From NCBI GenBank assembly GCA_031256825.1, contig JAIRPV010000006.1:33092-97091 (forward strand): a DNA stretch of 64,000 nucleotides, in the 5' to 3' direction. The notes under the pieces were generated by a model. It saw only the letters and a program-made list of their open reading frames with translations, did no database searches and was not told the DNA's origin. This document shows positions 39,385-48,719 of the stretch, one piece after another; the stretch's first letter is position 1; the number at the start of each line of letters is the position of its first letter. This DNA is from Oscillospiraceae bacterium. Its GTDB lineage: Bacteria > Bacillota > Clostridia > Oscillospirales > Acutalibacteraceae. Made by a program: the position numbers and the translations under genes.

Positions 39385-40425
39385 ATGTTCTTCAAGCTGT
39401 TCGCAAAAGCCATTTTGGCCCTGTTGCTCGCTGTCATACCGATGGGGCAGCTGCCCAACCCCGCGCCCAGCTACCGCTCCATCGCCAACCCCACGGCCGC
39501 TGTTATGGCCCCGCGGGAATCCAACCGGTGGGGCAGGCAGTTCCAAAAAGACACCTATAACGCGGTCGGCGTGTTTGTTCATACGGTCATTGACAAAATC
39601 AACGGCAAAGCGGTAGACAAAACCGTGCTGCGCGCCGCCATGGACGCCATGCCCATCAAGGAACGCGAAAATGTGGATAACCGCAAAGGCACCGGCACCA
39701 TGCCCGACAACGCGGGCGGCCTTCTTCCGATGTTCCTCAAAGGCAACCGCGACTTGTTTATTTATCTTATCCCGACGGATAAAAAAGATATCTACGAAAT
39801 CGCGGGCGACTACGCGATGTATAACGGCACCCAGATGCGCGCCATTTCCGGCATTTTTTATAATGCCGTTACAGGCCAAATCTCGACAATCAACGAAAAA
39901 GGCATTTGGGGCACCAGCTTCAACTGGCAGATGGATGACTTCCTGGTCTCCATGGAAAACAACACCTTCCAGCGCAAACTGGGCTTTTGTGCGCTGTATG
40001 ACGCCATGGCCCCGGTGCTGGGCATGAACATCAAGAATGTCCGCTTCAAGTTCCCCTATGACGGGAAAGACTGGATGATTGAAGCTTGGAAAGGCAATTA
40101 CAGCAACATGGCCAACGGCGGCGAAATTGGGATTTACGAAAAGCCGAAGAGCCGCAAGATTGAATTTTATGATTGCTCTTCGACCGAACTGCCCATGAGC
40201 ATGGCGCTTTATCATAAGGGAACCAAGTTTATCACGCAGGAGCCGCGCCGCACCTGGTGGGCGGGCGCCTTCCAGCCCGGCACCATGATTGCGCTGAACG
40301 AAATGACGCTGGAATCTTCCATCACCTTCGACGATGCGGGCATGCAGGCCGCCTTTAAGGCTGCCGTAGACAAAGCCGGCGTTACCTGCTTCGAAAAAGG
40401 CAACACAGTTTTGTTCGTGTGGTAA
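39385..40425 (+). CDS. Secreted DUF4474 protein
   Basis: 346 aa, AAAAGGAG upstream. Signal peptide at about 1-24. The C-terminal half carries the DUF4474 pattern: FKFPYDGKDWMIEAWKGNYS, GGEIGIYEKP, then ELPMSMALYHKGTKF and RRTWWAGAFQPG. Members are secreted or membrane-linked in Clostridia and have no known activity. The N-terminal 150 residues are unassigned. It lies 50 nt after the mannosidase and is likely cotranscribed, though no mechanistic link is evident. Confidence 0.83.
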   Translation: MFFKLFAKAILALLLAVIPMGQLPNPAPSYRSIANPTAAVMAPRESNRWGRQFQKDTYNAVGVFVHTVIDKINGKAVDKTVLRAAMDAMPIKERENVDNRKGTGTMPDNAGGLLPMFLKGNRDLFIYLIPTDKKDIYEIAGDYAMYNGTQMRAISGIFYNAVTGQISTINEKGIWGTSFNWQMDDFLVSMENNTFQRKLGFCALYDAMAPVLGMNIKNVRFKFPYDGKDWMIEAWKGNYSNMANGGEIGIYEKPKSRKIEFYDCSSTELPMSMALYHKGTKFITQEPRRTWWAGAFQPGTMIALNEMTLESSITFDDAGMQAAFKAAVDKAGVTCFEKGNTVLFVW

Positions 40426-40444
40426 ACCCTCCGCCATACCAATG

Positions 40445-40468
40445 CGGGCGCGGCCATGGCCGTGCCCG
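40445..40468 (+). terminator. 24-nt palindrome after the DUF4474 gene
   Basis: CGGGC-G-CGGCCA / TGGCCG-T-GCCCG forms a near-perfect 12-bp inverted repeat with a minimal loop, followed by TTGATTT. A terminator is likely by position; there is no long T-run. Confidence 0.4.
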
Positions 40469-40492
40469 TTGATTTATCCACAAAAACTTTAC

Positions 40493-40521
40493 TTGCATTC
40501 CCCTCTGAATTGTGCTATAAT
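40493..40521 (+). promoter_or_regulatory. Promoter of the S41/lipoprotein operon
   Basis: TTGCAT (40493-40498), 17 nt, TATAAT (40516-40521). The start at about 40528 lies 3 nt before an in-frame ATG (40531) and 36 nt before the better ATG at 40564. Confidence 0.75.
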
Positions 40522-40563
40522 AAGCTTCTAATGAGAAATGAAACCACGGAAAGGGATACGCGT

Positions 40564-41907
40564 ATGAGCCGGAAAATCACGCTTGGCGCGGCGTTGGCGC
40601 TGGCGTTGCTGCTGGTGGCGGCCTCCATCCCGCTGACCATGCTCTTCGCCACAAATTCGCAAAACAAGCTGATCGACAATTTGCCCGCGCGCGCGGAAAA
40701 ATACGAGGCCATGGACGAGGTGCGCAGCCTTGTAGACACCAATTTTTACGAGAGAATCGATTCTGACGCGGTCACCGCCGCCATGGTGCAAGGCTATATC
40801 AATGGCCTGGGCGATCAACGCAGCCGCTACCTGACGCAGGATGAATATGTTGCCTATCAGCAGCGCCTGAGCGGCGAGCGCCCCGAAATGGGGCTGGAGC
40901 TTGATTATTCCCCGCCGCCCGTCGACGCGAAAGACGACAACAAAAACGGTTCCGTATATGTTGTTGATGTGAAAAACGGTTCCCCTGCCGCAGTGAGCGG
41001 CCTGCAAGTCGGCGACGTTATCCTCAAGGCCGACACGGGCGATCATGTGCTTTATGAAGCAAAAAATCTCAGCCCCACCAATTACAACGATCAGATTTCT
41101 AAAATTATGGATGTAGAGCGCTCTTCGTCGAACACCCCTTCGGTGTCGGTCAACTTCACCTTTCAGCGAAACGGGACGACGCAGCCGCCCACCAACGTGA
41201 TGATTGGCAACTCGGTGTCTTCGCTTTCCAGCAAGCTCATCCACGCAGCGGACGCTGTGATCGACGCGCCATCACAGGAAGTGGGCTACATTAAAATTTC
41301 TTATTTCATGAAAAACACTGCCGACGAGCTAGACGCCGCCATCAAAGAACTCAGCTCCAAAGGCGCTTCCAGCTATGTTATCGATCTGCGCGGCTGCTCG
41401 GAAGGCACGATTGGCTACGCCTGCGCGGCGCTGGACAAGCTGCTGCCCATTTTGGCCGAAAATCAGGTCATGGCCGAAGTCAGGAGCAAGAACACGCTCG
41501 AGCCGAAAACCTATATTTCAGACGCCTACAACGATTTTTCTTACGCAACGGGCGGCATGGCTTTGCTCATCAACAGCGCCACCAGCGGCCCGGCGGAGCT
41601 GTTTGCCTACGACTTGCGCCTGTTCTATCATGATTCGCTCCCGGCGGATCAGCTGGGCAAATCCCCGCTGATTCTTGTTGGGCAGGCGACCGCCGGCATT
41701 CATACCGTGCAGGAGGTGTTCCCCCTGCGCCGGGTGGAGGGCGCGGCGCTGCTCACGGTGGGAACCGTGGTTCCCTACCTTGGCAACGCCGACTGGGCCC
41801 GCGTGGAACCAACGCACCCTGTGGGCAACGAAGAGATGATGCTGGATCAGGCCATCCAGGCCCTGATCCCCTCGTCGCAAAAGCCGCAGACTGCGGAAGA
41901 AATGTGA
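40564..41907 (+). CDS. S41/CtpA-type protease homologue, catalytic Lys missing
   Basis: 447 aa from ATG 40564, which has GGAAAGGG 8 nt upstream; the ATG at 40531 would be virtually leaderless. Signal anchor at about 5-28. A PDZ domain around 100-220 (VVDVKNGSPAAVSGLQVGDV) is followed by a tail-specific protease domain (VGYIKISYF, SSYVIDLRGCSEG, SATSGPAELFAY). Ser341 fits the nucleophile. The usual TxGKGxxQ box reads TAGIHTVQ: the Gln (383) is kept, but Ile379 replaces the general-base Lys. It is probably inactive or uses another mechanism. 22 nt before the lipoprotein gene. Confidence 0.87.
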   Translation: MSRKITLGAALALALLLVAASIPLTMLFATNSQNKLIDNLPARAEKYEAMDEVRSLVDTNFYERIDSDAVTAAMVQGYINGLGDQRSRYLTQDEYVAYQQRLSGERPEMGLELDYSPPPVDAKDDNKNGSVYVVDVKNGSPAAVSGLQVGDVILKADTGDHVLYEAKNLSPTNYNDQISKIMDVERSSSNTPSVSVNFTFQRNGTTQPPTNVMIGNSVSSLSSKLIHAADAVIDAPSQEVGYIKISYFMKNTADELDAAIKELSSKGASSYVIDLRGCSEGTIGYACAALDKLLPILAENQVMAEVRSKNTLEPKTYISDAYNDFSYATGGMALLINSATSGPAELFAYDLRLFYHDSLPADQLGKSPLILVGQATAGIHTVQEVFPLRRVEGAALLTVGTVVPYLGNADWARVEPTHPVGNEEMMLDQAIQALIPSSQKPQTAEEM

Positions 41908-41929
41908 TCTTTTAAAGGAGGAAATCCAG

Positions 41930-42991
41930 ATGAAACGGTCGCTTGCCATACTGTTCGCGGCGCTGCTGTTCTTAGCGCTGCTGGCCGCCTGCGGCGACAG
42001 CGCGCAGGACATTGCCGCCCCCACAGGAGAAACGGCCTCTTATAGTTACGTTACGGAACAACCAACGACGGAGGACCTCTGGGAAACAGAAACGACGCAA
42101 GAGGAAACTACCACAGAAGAAAGCACCGTCTCAACCACTGCCGTGCCCACCACGCAGCGCACCACCACACGCACCACCACGGCCCGCACAACAACCACCA
42201 CGCGCACCACGGCCCGCACCACCACAACGAAAGCCAAAACCACCACCCAAACAACGTCCTATCCCACCGGCAGCAGCTTTGGCATTGCCAGCAAAGAGGG
42301 CGCGCTTGCGGCTTTTAACGCGGCAGTTGACGGGGCGCTCAATGGCAAGGCAAGTTTTGACAAGAGCCACAAGATCACCTGGAATGCCTGGAGTTATGAC
42401 CCCGCAATTTCTAACGGGCTGAATTTTGCCCTGTTCGACAGCGTGGACGCCATGCTGGATCAGGCGCTGAACACCCTGCTGGGCAAAGGCATCCAGACGG
42501 CCAGCGCCGTCCGCGGCGCGAGTAACAGCCTTTTGGCCTCCAGCAGGCTCACCATGAGCGACCTGAACAGCGCGGACTATTCCGGCACGAAAGGCGGAGA
42601 GTGGACGATTACCCTGAGCGTGAAAAATGGCGAAACCCGGCAGCGGCAGAGCGGTTTTTCCGGCAGTTCGCCCATCGACAAAGGCCCGTTGCAGATGGCC
42701 ACAGGCGAAGGGAACATCTATGACCATATGGACGCGGGGCGCCTGGTTGCCCTCATCAAATCCTCGCAGCTGGGGCTGCTCAACATTGACCCCATTGATG
42801 TGCAAGAAAACACCAGCGCGGTGAACTTTGTCGCAAAGCTCGACGGCGGCGGCGCGCTGCGCTCGCTGAACGTCAGTTACAGCCAACTGGTGAACCTGCG
42901 GGAAATCAAGATTCTCAACGGGGAAACCACCTACAAAGACAACACCGGCACGAGCAGCGTATCAATCACTTACGACAATTTTGGGTATTGA
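41930..42991 (+). CDS. Lipoprotein with a Thr-rich linker
   Basis: 353 aa, AAAGGAGG upstream. Lipobox LLAAC with the lipidated Cys at about 21. Residues about 45-115 are almost entirely Thr with Glu, then Thr with Arg (TTRTTTARTTTTTRTTARTT), an extended linker across the wall. The remaining 235 residues form an unassigned soluble domain (TWNAWSYDP, STYSQLVNLREIKILNG-like strands). Cotranscribed with the S41 homologue, so it may be its partner or substrate. The Thr tract may be glycosylated; this is inference. Confidence 0.82.
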   Translation: MKRSLAILFAALLFLALLAACGDSAQDIAAPTGETASYSYVTEQPTTEDLWETETTQEETTTEESTVSTTAVPTTQRTTTRTTTARTTTTTRTTARTTTTKAKTTTQTTSYPTGSSFGIASKEGALAAFNAAVDGALNGKASFDKSHKITWNAWSYDPAISNGLNFALFDSVDAMLDQALNTLLGKGIQTASAVRGASNSLLASSRLTMSDLNSADYSGTKGGEWTITLSVKNGETRQRQSGFSGSSPIDKGPLQMATGEGNIYDHMDAGRLVALIKSSQLGLLNIDPIDVQENTSAVNFVAKLDGGGALRSLNVSYSQLVNLREIKILNGETTYKDNTGTSSVSITYDNFGY

Positions 42992-43006
42992 CCCGGGCAA
43001 CAAAAG

Positions 43007-43036
43007 CGCCTCCCGGCCGGGAGGCGTTCTTGTTTT
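43007..43036. terminator. Terminator between convergent genes
   Basis: A CGCCTCCC / GGGAGGCG perfect 8-bp stem with a GGCC loop, then TTCTTGTTTT on the plus strand, 15 nt after the lipoprotein stop. AAAAG precedes it, so it can serve the minus-strand fusion gene as well. Confidence 0.85.
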
Positions 43037-44711
43037 ATCTGCTGATTCGACCGCTGGCGCTGCCACCCGCCAATTTTTGCACCTCTTCGGCGCTGACCAG
43101 GTTAAAGTCCCCTTCAATGGAATGCTTCAGGCAACTGGCCGCCACAGCAAACTCCAGCCGCTCCTGCGGCGGCATGCCCGCCGCATAAATCAACCCCGCG
43201 CCAAAGGAATCCCCGCCGCCCACGCGATCCACAATGTGCACCGGGTACTCCCTGGAAAAATAGCATTCCCCGGCGGTAAAGAGCATGGCCGACCAAAGAT
43301 TGTCGCTGGCACTGATGGATTGCCGGAGCGTGATCGCGATTTCCGGGATACCGAAGCGCTCGCTGAGCTGGCGCGCCACACTGGCATACCCTTCGCGCGA
43401 TAGAGTGCCGCGGTCAACGTCTGTCCCGGCCGCGTGAATATCAAACACATCCGCCGCATCCTCTTCGTTGGCAATCAGCAGCGTAAGATTCGGCGCCAGG
43501 CCGCCCATCACTTCGCCCGCCCGCGCGCGGCTCCAAAGATTGTTCCGGTAGTTCAGATCACAGCTGACCGGCAGCCCGCGCCGCCGCGCCGCGCGGCAAG
43601 CCTCTAAACAAAGCGCCGCGCAGCTTTCGCTCAGCGCCGGGGTAATGCCTGTGAAGTGGAACCACGAGGCATGCTCCAAGACCGCATCCCAGTCGAACAT
43701 ACCTGGCTCTGCCTGCGCAATCGACGAACCCGCGCGGTCATAGATCACCTTCGAAGGCCGCTGCGACGCCCCTTTTTCACAGTAATAGAGCCCCACGCGG
43801 CTGCCGCCGCGCTGGATGTGGGATGTATCCACGCCATACCGCCGCAGGGCATTGACCGCGGCCTGGCCAATCTCATGAGCGGGGAGCCTTGTCACAAATG
43901 CCGCGTTCATGCCCAGCCCGCACAGATCCACCGCTACATTCGCCTCCGCGCCGCCAAAAGAAGCCCCGAACGTTTCGGCCTGCACAAATCTCTGGTAGCC
44001 TTCCGGCGCAAGGCGCAGCATGACCTCGCCAAATGTGACAACGCGCAGCGGCGTTTGCGGCACGGCAGGCGCTTCGGGCGGCAGAGCGGGCGATTTTGCT
44101 GCTGCCGCCGCCTGACACAGCCGCGCGATTTCTTCGAAGTTCCCCGCGTCAATCAGCGCTTTGGGGGCCATCCAGCTGCCGCCGCAGGCCAAAACTTTTG
44201 GGAAGGAAAGGTATTGCGCAAGATTTTTCGGCCCAATGCCGCCTGTTGGGATAAACCGCAGCTGGGGATAAGGCGCGCTGACCGCCTTCAGGTAGGGCAG
44301 CCCGCCCGCCTGCTCCGCCGGGAAGAATTTGAGGTGGGTCAGCCCCAGGCGCAGGGCCGCCTCCATCTCCGTTGGCGTGGCGCAGCCGGGGATCACCGGT
44401 ATTTCGCGCGCGAGGCAATATGCCACAACATCTTCGTTCAGCCCCGGGGATACAATAAATTTTGCGCCCGCCGCCGCAGCCCGCCGCGCCTGTTCCACGC
44501 TGAGCACGGTTCCCGCGCCAACCAGCAGCTCCGGTGCTTCCGCCGCCATCGCGCGGATGGCCGCTTCGCCTGCCGCCGTGCGGAACGTGACTTCCGCGAC
44601 GGGAATTCCACCGGCCAGCAATGCCCGCGCCAGCCCGGGGGCCCGCGCCGCATCCTCCATCGCGATCACCGGCACAACGCCGGCCTGACAGAGCCTTTCC
44701 CATACATTCAT
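43035..44711 (-). CDS. KDPG aldolase-KDG kinase fusion
   Basis: 558 aa, GAGGAG before the ATG. Residues 1-205 are a KDPG/KHG aldolase: PVIAMEDAARA, GAGTVLSVEQA, SPGLNEDV and HLKFFPAE with the Schiff-base Lys128. After an Ala/Pro linker (206-222), residues 223-558 are a PfkB-type 2-keto-3-deoxygluconate kinase: FGGAEANVAVDL for sugar binding and DRVGGGDSFGAG with catalytic Asp501. Kinase then aldolase are consecutive steps converting KDG to pyruvate and glyceraldehyde 3-phosphate in hexuronate and Entner-Doudoroff catabolism. Domain order is the reverse of reaction order. It is isolated from other uronate genes, between the lipoprotein operon and rplQ. Confidence 0.95.
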   Translation of the reverse strand: MNVWERLCQAGVVPVIAMEDAARAPGLARALLAGGIPVAEVTFRTAAGEAAIRAMAAEAPELLVGAGTVLSVEQARRAAAAGAKFIVSPGLNEDVVAYCLAREIPVIPGCATPTEMEAALRLGLTHLKFFPAEQAGGLPYLKAVSAPYPQLRFIPTGGIGPKNLAQYLSFPKVLACGGSWMAPKALIDAGNFEEIARLCQAAAAAKSPALPPEAPAVPQTPLRVVTFGEVMLRLAPEGYQRFVQAETFGASFGGAEANVAVDLCGLGMNAAFVTRLPAHEIGQAAVNALRRYGVDTSHIQRGGSRVGLYYCEKGASQRPSKVIYDRAGSSIAQAEPGMFDWDAVLEHASWFHFTGITPALSESCAALCLEACRAARRRGLPVSCDLNYRNNLWSRARAGEVMGGLAPNLTLLIANEEDAADVFDIHAAGTDVDRGTLSREGYASVARQLSERFGIPEIAITLRQSISASDNLWSAMLFTAGECYFSREYPVHIVDRVGGGDSFGAGLIYAAGMPPQERLEFAVAASCLKHSIEGDFNLVSAEEVQKLAGGSASGRISR

Positions 44712-44732
44712 AGCTGATCTCCTCTCAAAGCC

Positions 44733-44767
44733 AACAATCCCAAGGCATAAATTGCCTTAGGATTGTT
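44733..44767 (-). terminator. Terminator at the end of the ribosomal cluster
   Basis: AACAATCC-x-AAGGCA / TGCCTT-x-GGATTGTT, 14 bp with one mismatch, centred between rplQ and the fusion gene. Weak T-content after the stem. Confidence 0.65.
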
Positions 44768-44780
44768 TGTCGTTACGGAT

Positions 44781-45284
44781 TTACTCCGCCGCAGCTTCTT
44801 CGGCCACCGGCTCCGCAGGCGCTTCTTCTGCTGCGGGCGCGGCTTCCGCCGCCGTGCGCTTGCTGGCCTCGGCGCGGCGCGCGCGGTTGCCGCGAGCGGT
44901 TCTCCCGGCAATGGCGCGGGGCTTTTTGGCCTCTTTTTCATCTTTCACCAGCTCGATGATACACATCTCGGCGGCGTCGCCCCGGCGGGGCCCCGTGCGG
45001 ATAATCCGCGTATAGCCGCCGTTGCGATCTTTGTATTCCGGCCCGATTTCATCGAACAGCTTCTTCACAACATCCTCTTTGGTAATAAAAGCAAAGGCTT
45101 TGCGCTTGTTGGCAAGGCTGGGCACCTTGGCAATGGTAATCATGCGCTCCGCCAGCGAACGCAGCTCTTTGGCGCGGGTCACGGTCGTCTCAATGCGTCC
45201 GTTTTCCAAAAGGTACGTCACCAACCCGCGCAGCATGGCCATGCGGTGATCGCTGGTGCGCCCTAATTTACGGCTTCCGGGCAA
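44781..45284 (-). CDS. rplQ: 50S ribosomal protein L17 with acidic Ala-rich tail
   Basis: 167 aa against the usual 115-130. The core ([20 protein letters not shown], then [11 protein letters not shown] and [20 protein letters not shown]) is standard. The last 40 or so residues are Ala/Glu/Pro-rich ([15 protein letters not shown]), a lineage-type extension without a known role. L17 binds several 23S domains near the tunnel exit. Last gene of the cluster, separated from rpoA by a spacer of short repeats. Confidence 0.97.
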   Translation of the reverse strand: MPGSRKLGRTSDHRMAMLRGLVTYLLENGRIETTVTRAKELRSLAERMITIAKVPSLANKRKAFAFITKEDVVKKLFDEIGPEYKDRNGGYTRIIRTGPRRGDAAEMCIIELVKDEKEAKKPRAIAGRTARGNRARRAEASKRTAAEAAPAAEEAPAEPVAEEAAAE

Positions 45285-45302
45285 TGTCAGTCACTCCTTC
45301 CA

Positions 45303-45350
45303 GGCCAGACATTAGAAGATCCTGTCGTCTAACATCTGATGTCTAAAGTC
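45303..45350. repeat. Degenerate TAGACATTAGA-type repeats between rpoA and rplQ
   Basis: The spacer contains AGACATTAGAAGAT, GTCTAACATCTGATG and TCTAAAGTCTATTATT, i.e. AT-rich 8-10-mers related to one another and partly inverted. Similar wording appears at 63981-63998 (CTAGATATTAGATATT) and near 19030 (TAGACGTTAGATTTCAGACG). Confidence 0.5.
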
Positions 45351-45352
45351 TA

Positions 45353-46303
45353 TTATTCGTCCTCGTGGCGCAGTTCCAATCCGAGGGAACTGAGCTTCGC
45401 GATGACTTCGTCGAGCGATTTGCGCCCGAGGTTGCGCACTTTCATCATGTCTTCGCCCGATTTGGTGATCAGGTCTTCCACGGTGTTGATGCCCGCGCGC
45501 TTAAGGCAGTTGTATGAGCGGACGGAAAGGTCAAGGTCATCAATGGTCATCTCAAGCACTTTTTCTTTGCGGCTGTCGCTTTTTACAACCATGATTTCTG
45601 TGTCGAAGATCTCGTCGCTGAGATCCGCGAACAAAGCGAGGTGCTCATTGAGAATCTTGGCGGCCAACGAAACGGCTTCCTGTGCGGAGGTGGTGCCGTC
45701 AGTCCAAATCTCGAGCGTGAGTTTGTCGTAGTCGGTGATTTGGCCAACGCGCGTGTTTTCCACGGAATAGTTGACCTTCAGCACCGGCGAATAGATGCTG
45801 TCCACAGCGATAACGCCAATGGGCGGGCGGATCAGATCCTTGTTGCGCTCGGCCGAAACGTAGCCGCGGCCTCGGTTGCAAGTAAGCTCCATGGAAAGCG
45901 TTGCGCCTTCCTCTAATGTGGCAATGTGCAAATCTTTGTTGATGATATCCACTTCGGAATCCGTCTGAATGTCCGCAGCAATCACCTCGCCCGATTCGTC
46001 CACGTCGATATAGAGCCGTTTTTCCTCTTCGCCCTGCATTTTCAGCACAACGCTCTTGAGGTTGAGGATAATCTCTGTCACATCCTCCTTCACGCCGGGA
46101 ATGGTGGAAAACTCGTGGAGGATGCCGTCGATTTTGGCGGAAGTAATGGCGTACCCTGGCAGCGAACTCAGCAGCACACGGCGCAGCGAATTGCCCAGCG
46201 TGGTGCCGAAGCCGCGCTCCAAAGGCTCCACCACAAACTTCCCGAATGTTCCGTCCGGCTTTACGTCGGTAATCTCGATTTTCGGCTTTTCAATGCCAAG
46301 CAT
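45353..46303 (-). CDS. rpoA: RNA polymerase alpha subunit
   Basis: 316 aa. The N-terminal dimerisation domain contains [20 protein letters not shown] and [15 protein letters not shown]. The C-terminal domain, after a linker at about 235-250, contains [20 protein letters not shown] and [11 protein letters not shown], which contacts UP elements and activators. Standard length and placement between rpsD and rplQ. The ribosome binding site is AAAGGGGAG. Confidence 0.98.
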   Translation of the reverse strand: MLGIEKPKIEITDVKPDGTFGKFVVEPLERGFGTTLGNSLRRVLLSSLPGYAITSAKIDGILHEFSTIPGVKEDVTEIILNLKSVVLKMQGEEEKRLYIDVDESGEVIAADIQTDSEVDIINKDLHIATLEEGATLSMELTCNRGRGYVSAERNKDLIRPPIGVIAVDSIYSPVLKVNYSVENTRVGQITDYDKLTLEIWTDGTTSAQEAVSLAAKILNEHLALFADLSDEIFDTEIMVVKSDSRKEKVLEMTIDDLDLSVRSYNCLKRAGINTVEDLITKSGEDMMKVRNLGRKSLDEVIAKLSSLGLELRHEDE

Positions 46304-46379
46304 AAACTCTCCCCTTTCGAAACAGGATAGGGTCGAAACCCAAATAGGTCACACCAGACATCATCCAAACGCGGTGCGA

Positions 46380-47006
46380 TTATTTGGAGTAGAATTCCAC
46401 GATCAGGTGCTCTTCCACCGGCACATGGATCATGTCGCGCGCGGGCAGTTCCACCACCTTGCCCCGGCAGTTTTCGCGATCCAGATCGAGCCAGGCCGGC
46501 ACGGGGCGCGATGCGCCGCTTTCAAGCACTTGCTTGATCTTTTCGCTGTCGCGGCTCTTTTCGCGGATGGATACCTCTTCGCCCGCGCGCAGCAGGTAAG
46601 AGGGAATATCCACTTTTTTGCCGTTGACCTGGAAATGCCCGTGGGTCACCAACTGGCGGGCTTCGGCGCGGGAGGCGCCCCAACCCAGCAGATAGACCAC
46701 GTTGTCCAGGCGGCTTTCGCACAGCTGAAGCAGATGGTCGCCGGTGACGCCCTGTTTGCGCGCGGCCATTTCGTAATATTTGTGGAACTGGCTTTCCGAA
46801 AGGCCATAATAGCGGCGGGCGGTTTGCTTCGCGCGCAGCTGGAGGCTATATTCGGTGGGCTTTTTGCGGCCCTGGCCATGCTGGCCCGGAGCATACGAGC
46901 GGCGTTCCACGGCGCATTTGCCTGTGTAGCAGCGATCGCCCTTCAGGAAGAGCTTTTGCCCCTCGCGGCGGCAAAGCTTGCACACCGCGCCTGTATATCT
47001 TGCCAT
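46380..47006 (-). CDS. rpsD: 30S ribosomal protein S4
   Basis: 208 aa. N-terminal zinc motif [18 protein letters not shown] plus YTGKC, and an S4 domain near residues 98-160 ([20 protein letters not shown]). It initiates 16S assembly and in many Firmicutes represses its own synthesis, but in B. subtilis that is from a separate locus; here the gene sits inside the alpha operon. GGAGGAT upstream. Confidence 0.98.
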   Translation of the reverse strand: MARYTGAVCKLCRREGQKLFLKGDRCYTGKCAVERRSYAPGQHGQGRKKPTEYSLQLRAKQTARRYYGLSESQFHKYYEMAARKQGVTGDHLLQLCESRLDNVVYLLGWGASRAEARQLVTHGHFQVNGKKVDIPSYLLRAGEEVSIREKSRDSEKIKQVLESGASRPVPAWLDLDRENCRGKVVELPARDMIHVPVEEHLIVEFYSK

Positions 47007-47099
47007 AGTTTATCCTCCTAATAGTACTTAGGGATTCGGGGTTAGCCGCAGAAAAACGGAGCGGACGAACAACAGCCCAAAGCTCCCGCCTCCTGGCAG

Positions 47100-47507
47100 C
47101 TATACGCGGCGGCGCTTCGGCGGGCGGCAGCCGTTGTGGGGGATGGGGGTCACGTCTTTGATGAGTGTGACTTCCAGCCCTGCGGTTTGCAGCGCGCGGA
47201 TTGCGGCTTCGCGCCCAGCGCCAGGCCCTTTCACATAGACTTCCACGAATTTCAGCCCATGTTCCATGGCGGCCTTGGCAGCGGTTTCGGCGGCGGTTTG
47301 CGCGGCAAAGGGCGTGGATTTTTTTGAACCGCGGAAGCCCATTTCGCCCGCGCTGGCCCACGAAAGCGCGTTGCCCGCTGTGTCGGTCAGCGTCACGATG
47401 GTGTTGTTGAACGTCGATTGGATATGCGCGGCCCCGCGCTCAATGTTCTTGCGCTCGCGGCGGCGGCGGGTGCCGCTGGTTTTTTTGCCGGTGGCTTTCG
47501 TTGCCAT
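47100..47507 (-). CDS. rpsK: 30S ribosomal protein S11
   Basis: 135 aa. Contains [31 protein letters not shown] and the conserved end [17 protein letters not shown] ([14 protein letters not shown]). It forms the platform of the small subunit. Ribosome binding site GGAGGGTTCCC before ATG. The spacer to rpsD carries a TTAGGGATTCGGGG string of the short-repeat type. Confidence 0.98.
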   Translation of the reverse strand: MATKATGKKTSGTRRRRERKNIERGAAHIQSTFNNTIVTLTDTAGNALSWASAGEMGFRGSKKSTPFAAQTAAETAAKAAMEHGLKFVEVYVKGPGAGREAAIRALQTAGLEVTLIKDVTPIPHNGCRPPKRRRV

Positions 47508-47532
47508 GGGAACCCTCCTGTCTCAAACAGAC

Positions 47533-47901
47533 TTACTTTTTCTTGTTGGCGATGGTTTTCTTCGGGCCCTTGCGGGTGCGGGCGTTGGTTTTGCTGCGCT
47601 GCCCGCGCACAGGCAACCCTTTGCGGTGCCGGATGCCCCGGTAGCAGCCGATTTCGATCAGGCGCTTGATATCGAACTGCGTTTCGCGCCGCAGATCACC
47701 TTCCACCTTCACCTGGCGGTCGATGTAATCGCGCAGCTTGGAAACATCTTCTTCCGTAAGGTCTTTGACCCGGGTATCGGGGTTTACTCCCGTTGCCGCA
47801 ATGATCTCCCCGGCCGTTGTATGGCCGATGCCCAAAATATAGGTCAGGGCAATCTCAATGCGCTTGTCGCGGGGCAAATCCACACCAGAAATTCGCGCCA
47901 T
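47533..47901 (-). CDS. rpsM: 30S ribosomal protein S13
   Basis: 122 aa. Begins [20 protein letters not shown], has helix-two-turn-helix elements, and ends in the basic tail [20 protein letters not shown] that contacts the P-site tRNA. GGAGGTGTACAAC upstream. 25 nt before rpsK. Confidence 0.98.
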   Translation of the reverse strand: MARISGVDLPRDKRIEIALTYILGIGHTTAGEIIAATGVNPDTRVKDLTEEDVSKLRDYIDRQVKVEGDLRRETQFDIKRLIEIGCYRGIRHRKGLPVRGQRSKTNARTRKGPKKTIANKKK

Positions 47902-47924
47902 GTGTTGTACACCTCCATTTAGTC

Positions 47925-47982
47925 TACAGGAATTCAGGAATCAGGCGCCAGGAAACCCTGCCTCCTGCCTCCTGCCCCCCCT
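47925..47982. repeat. Short CAGGAATCAGG / CCTGCCTC repeats before rpsM
   Basis: The rpmJ-rpsM spacer reads ACAGGAATTCAGGAATCAGGC followed by CCCTGCCTCCTGCCTCCTGC, two sets of imperfect 7-8-mers that partly complement each other and could fold. They do not resemble ribosomal-protein coding DNA. Confidence 0.5.
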
Positions 47983-47984
47983 GT

Positions 47985-48098
47985 TTAGCCTTGGCGTTGC
48001 TTGTGCTTGGGGTTCTCACAGATCACCATGATGCGCCCCTTGCGGCGAATGATCTTGCACTTTTCGCAGATCTTCTTTACGGACGGACGGACTTTCAT
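47985..48098 (-). CDS. rpmJ: 50S ribosomal protein L36
   Basis: 37 aa, standard length. [20 protein letters not shown], then a second half with CENPKHKQ. The Cys-x2-Cys plus Cys/His pair form the zinc site, so this is the zinc-binding paralogue. GGAGGTAGCAAT before ATG. Usual place between infA and rpsM. Confidence 0.98.
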   Translation of the reverse strand: MKVRPSVKKICEKCKIIRRKGRIMVICENPKHKQRQG

Positions 48099-48190
48099 AT
48101 TGCTACCTCCTATATAGGCCTTAGAGGGAAGGGGTTGGATTCAAAGGGTGGCTACCCAATGATCGAACGCCTTGCTTCTAATGCCTCAGA

Positions 48191-48409
48191 TCACTTGGAG
48201 CGCCAGATGATGCGCCCCCGGGTGAGATCGTATGGCGACATTTCAACCGTCACTTTATCGCCGGGCAGAATGCGGATGTAGTTCATCCGCAACTTGCCGG
48301 AAATATGCGCCAGGATCTGGTGGCCGTTTTGCAGCTCCACATGGAACGTGGCGTTGGGCAGCGATTCCTGTACGACGCCTTCAACTTCAATCATATCGGA
48401 CTTTGACAT
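48191..48409 (-). CDS. infA: Translation initiation factor IF-1
   Basis: 72 aa from ATG 48409 (AAAGGTGACC upstream); a GTG three codons earlier is in frame but overlaps that site. OB-fold blocks [37 protein letters not shown] and [12 protein letters not shown] are all standard. It occupies the 30S A site during initiation. Confidence 0.98.
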   Translation of the reverse strand: MSKSDMIEVEGVVQESLPNATFHVELQNGHQILAHISGKLRMNYIRILPGDKVTVEMSPYDLTRGRIIWRSK

Positions 48410-48443
48410 ATCGGTCACCTTTCTTGCTTTGCCCCGCCCGCTT

Positions 48444-48704
48444 TCAGGCGGCTCCGCGCGCGGCCAATTGATTCAGCGCACGGCGCAGGGCGTTGTTGCC
48501 GCGCAGCTGCCAGGTAAAAGTCTCGCACGCGACAGGAGCCAAATGCTTCGGGTTTTTCTTCTTCGGGCGCGCAAGAGGGCGCTCTTTCCCGTCGCAGACC
48601 AGGGGCATGCCCCCCTCTTCGCCCACAACGCAAAGGTAATAGCCCTTGTCTCGCCCGGCAAGAGATTGCACAATTGTGCCGCGTTCCCAGCCTGTTTTCT
48701 GCAT
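48444..48704 (-). CDS. KOW-domain RNA-binding protein
   Basis: 86 aa. Begins [20 protein letters not shown] then GYYLCVVG, a KOW motif (G-x-V-x-S-x2-G-R-D-x-G) as in L14e-like proteins. Clostridia commonly have this small protein between map and infA. A ribosome- or RNA-linked function is presumed from the fold and location; none is established. 34 nt from infA. Confidence 0.85.
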   Translation of the reverse strand: MQKTGWERGTIVQSLAGRDKGYYLCVVGEEGGMPLVCDGKERPLARPKKKNPKHLAPVACETFTWQLRGNNALRRALNQLAARGAA

Positions 48705-48719
48705 CCTGCCTCCCAGCCT

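Noticed and set aside
34959..40425. A complete mannan or N-glycan utilisation locus around the GH38 gene
   Set aside because: There is no transporter, other glycosidase or sugar-responsive regulator next to it, so only the single enzyme is supported.
42120..42250. A tandem ACC/ACA-rich stretch that looks like a DNA repeat array or CRISPR
   Set aside because: It is the Thr-rich linker of the lipoprotein; there are no spacers and the period is codon-based.
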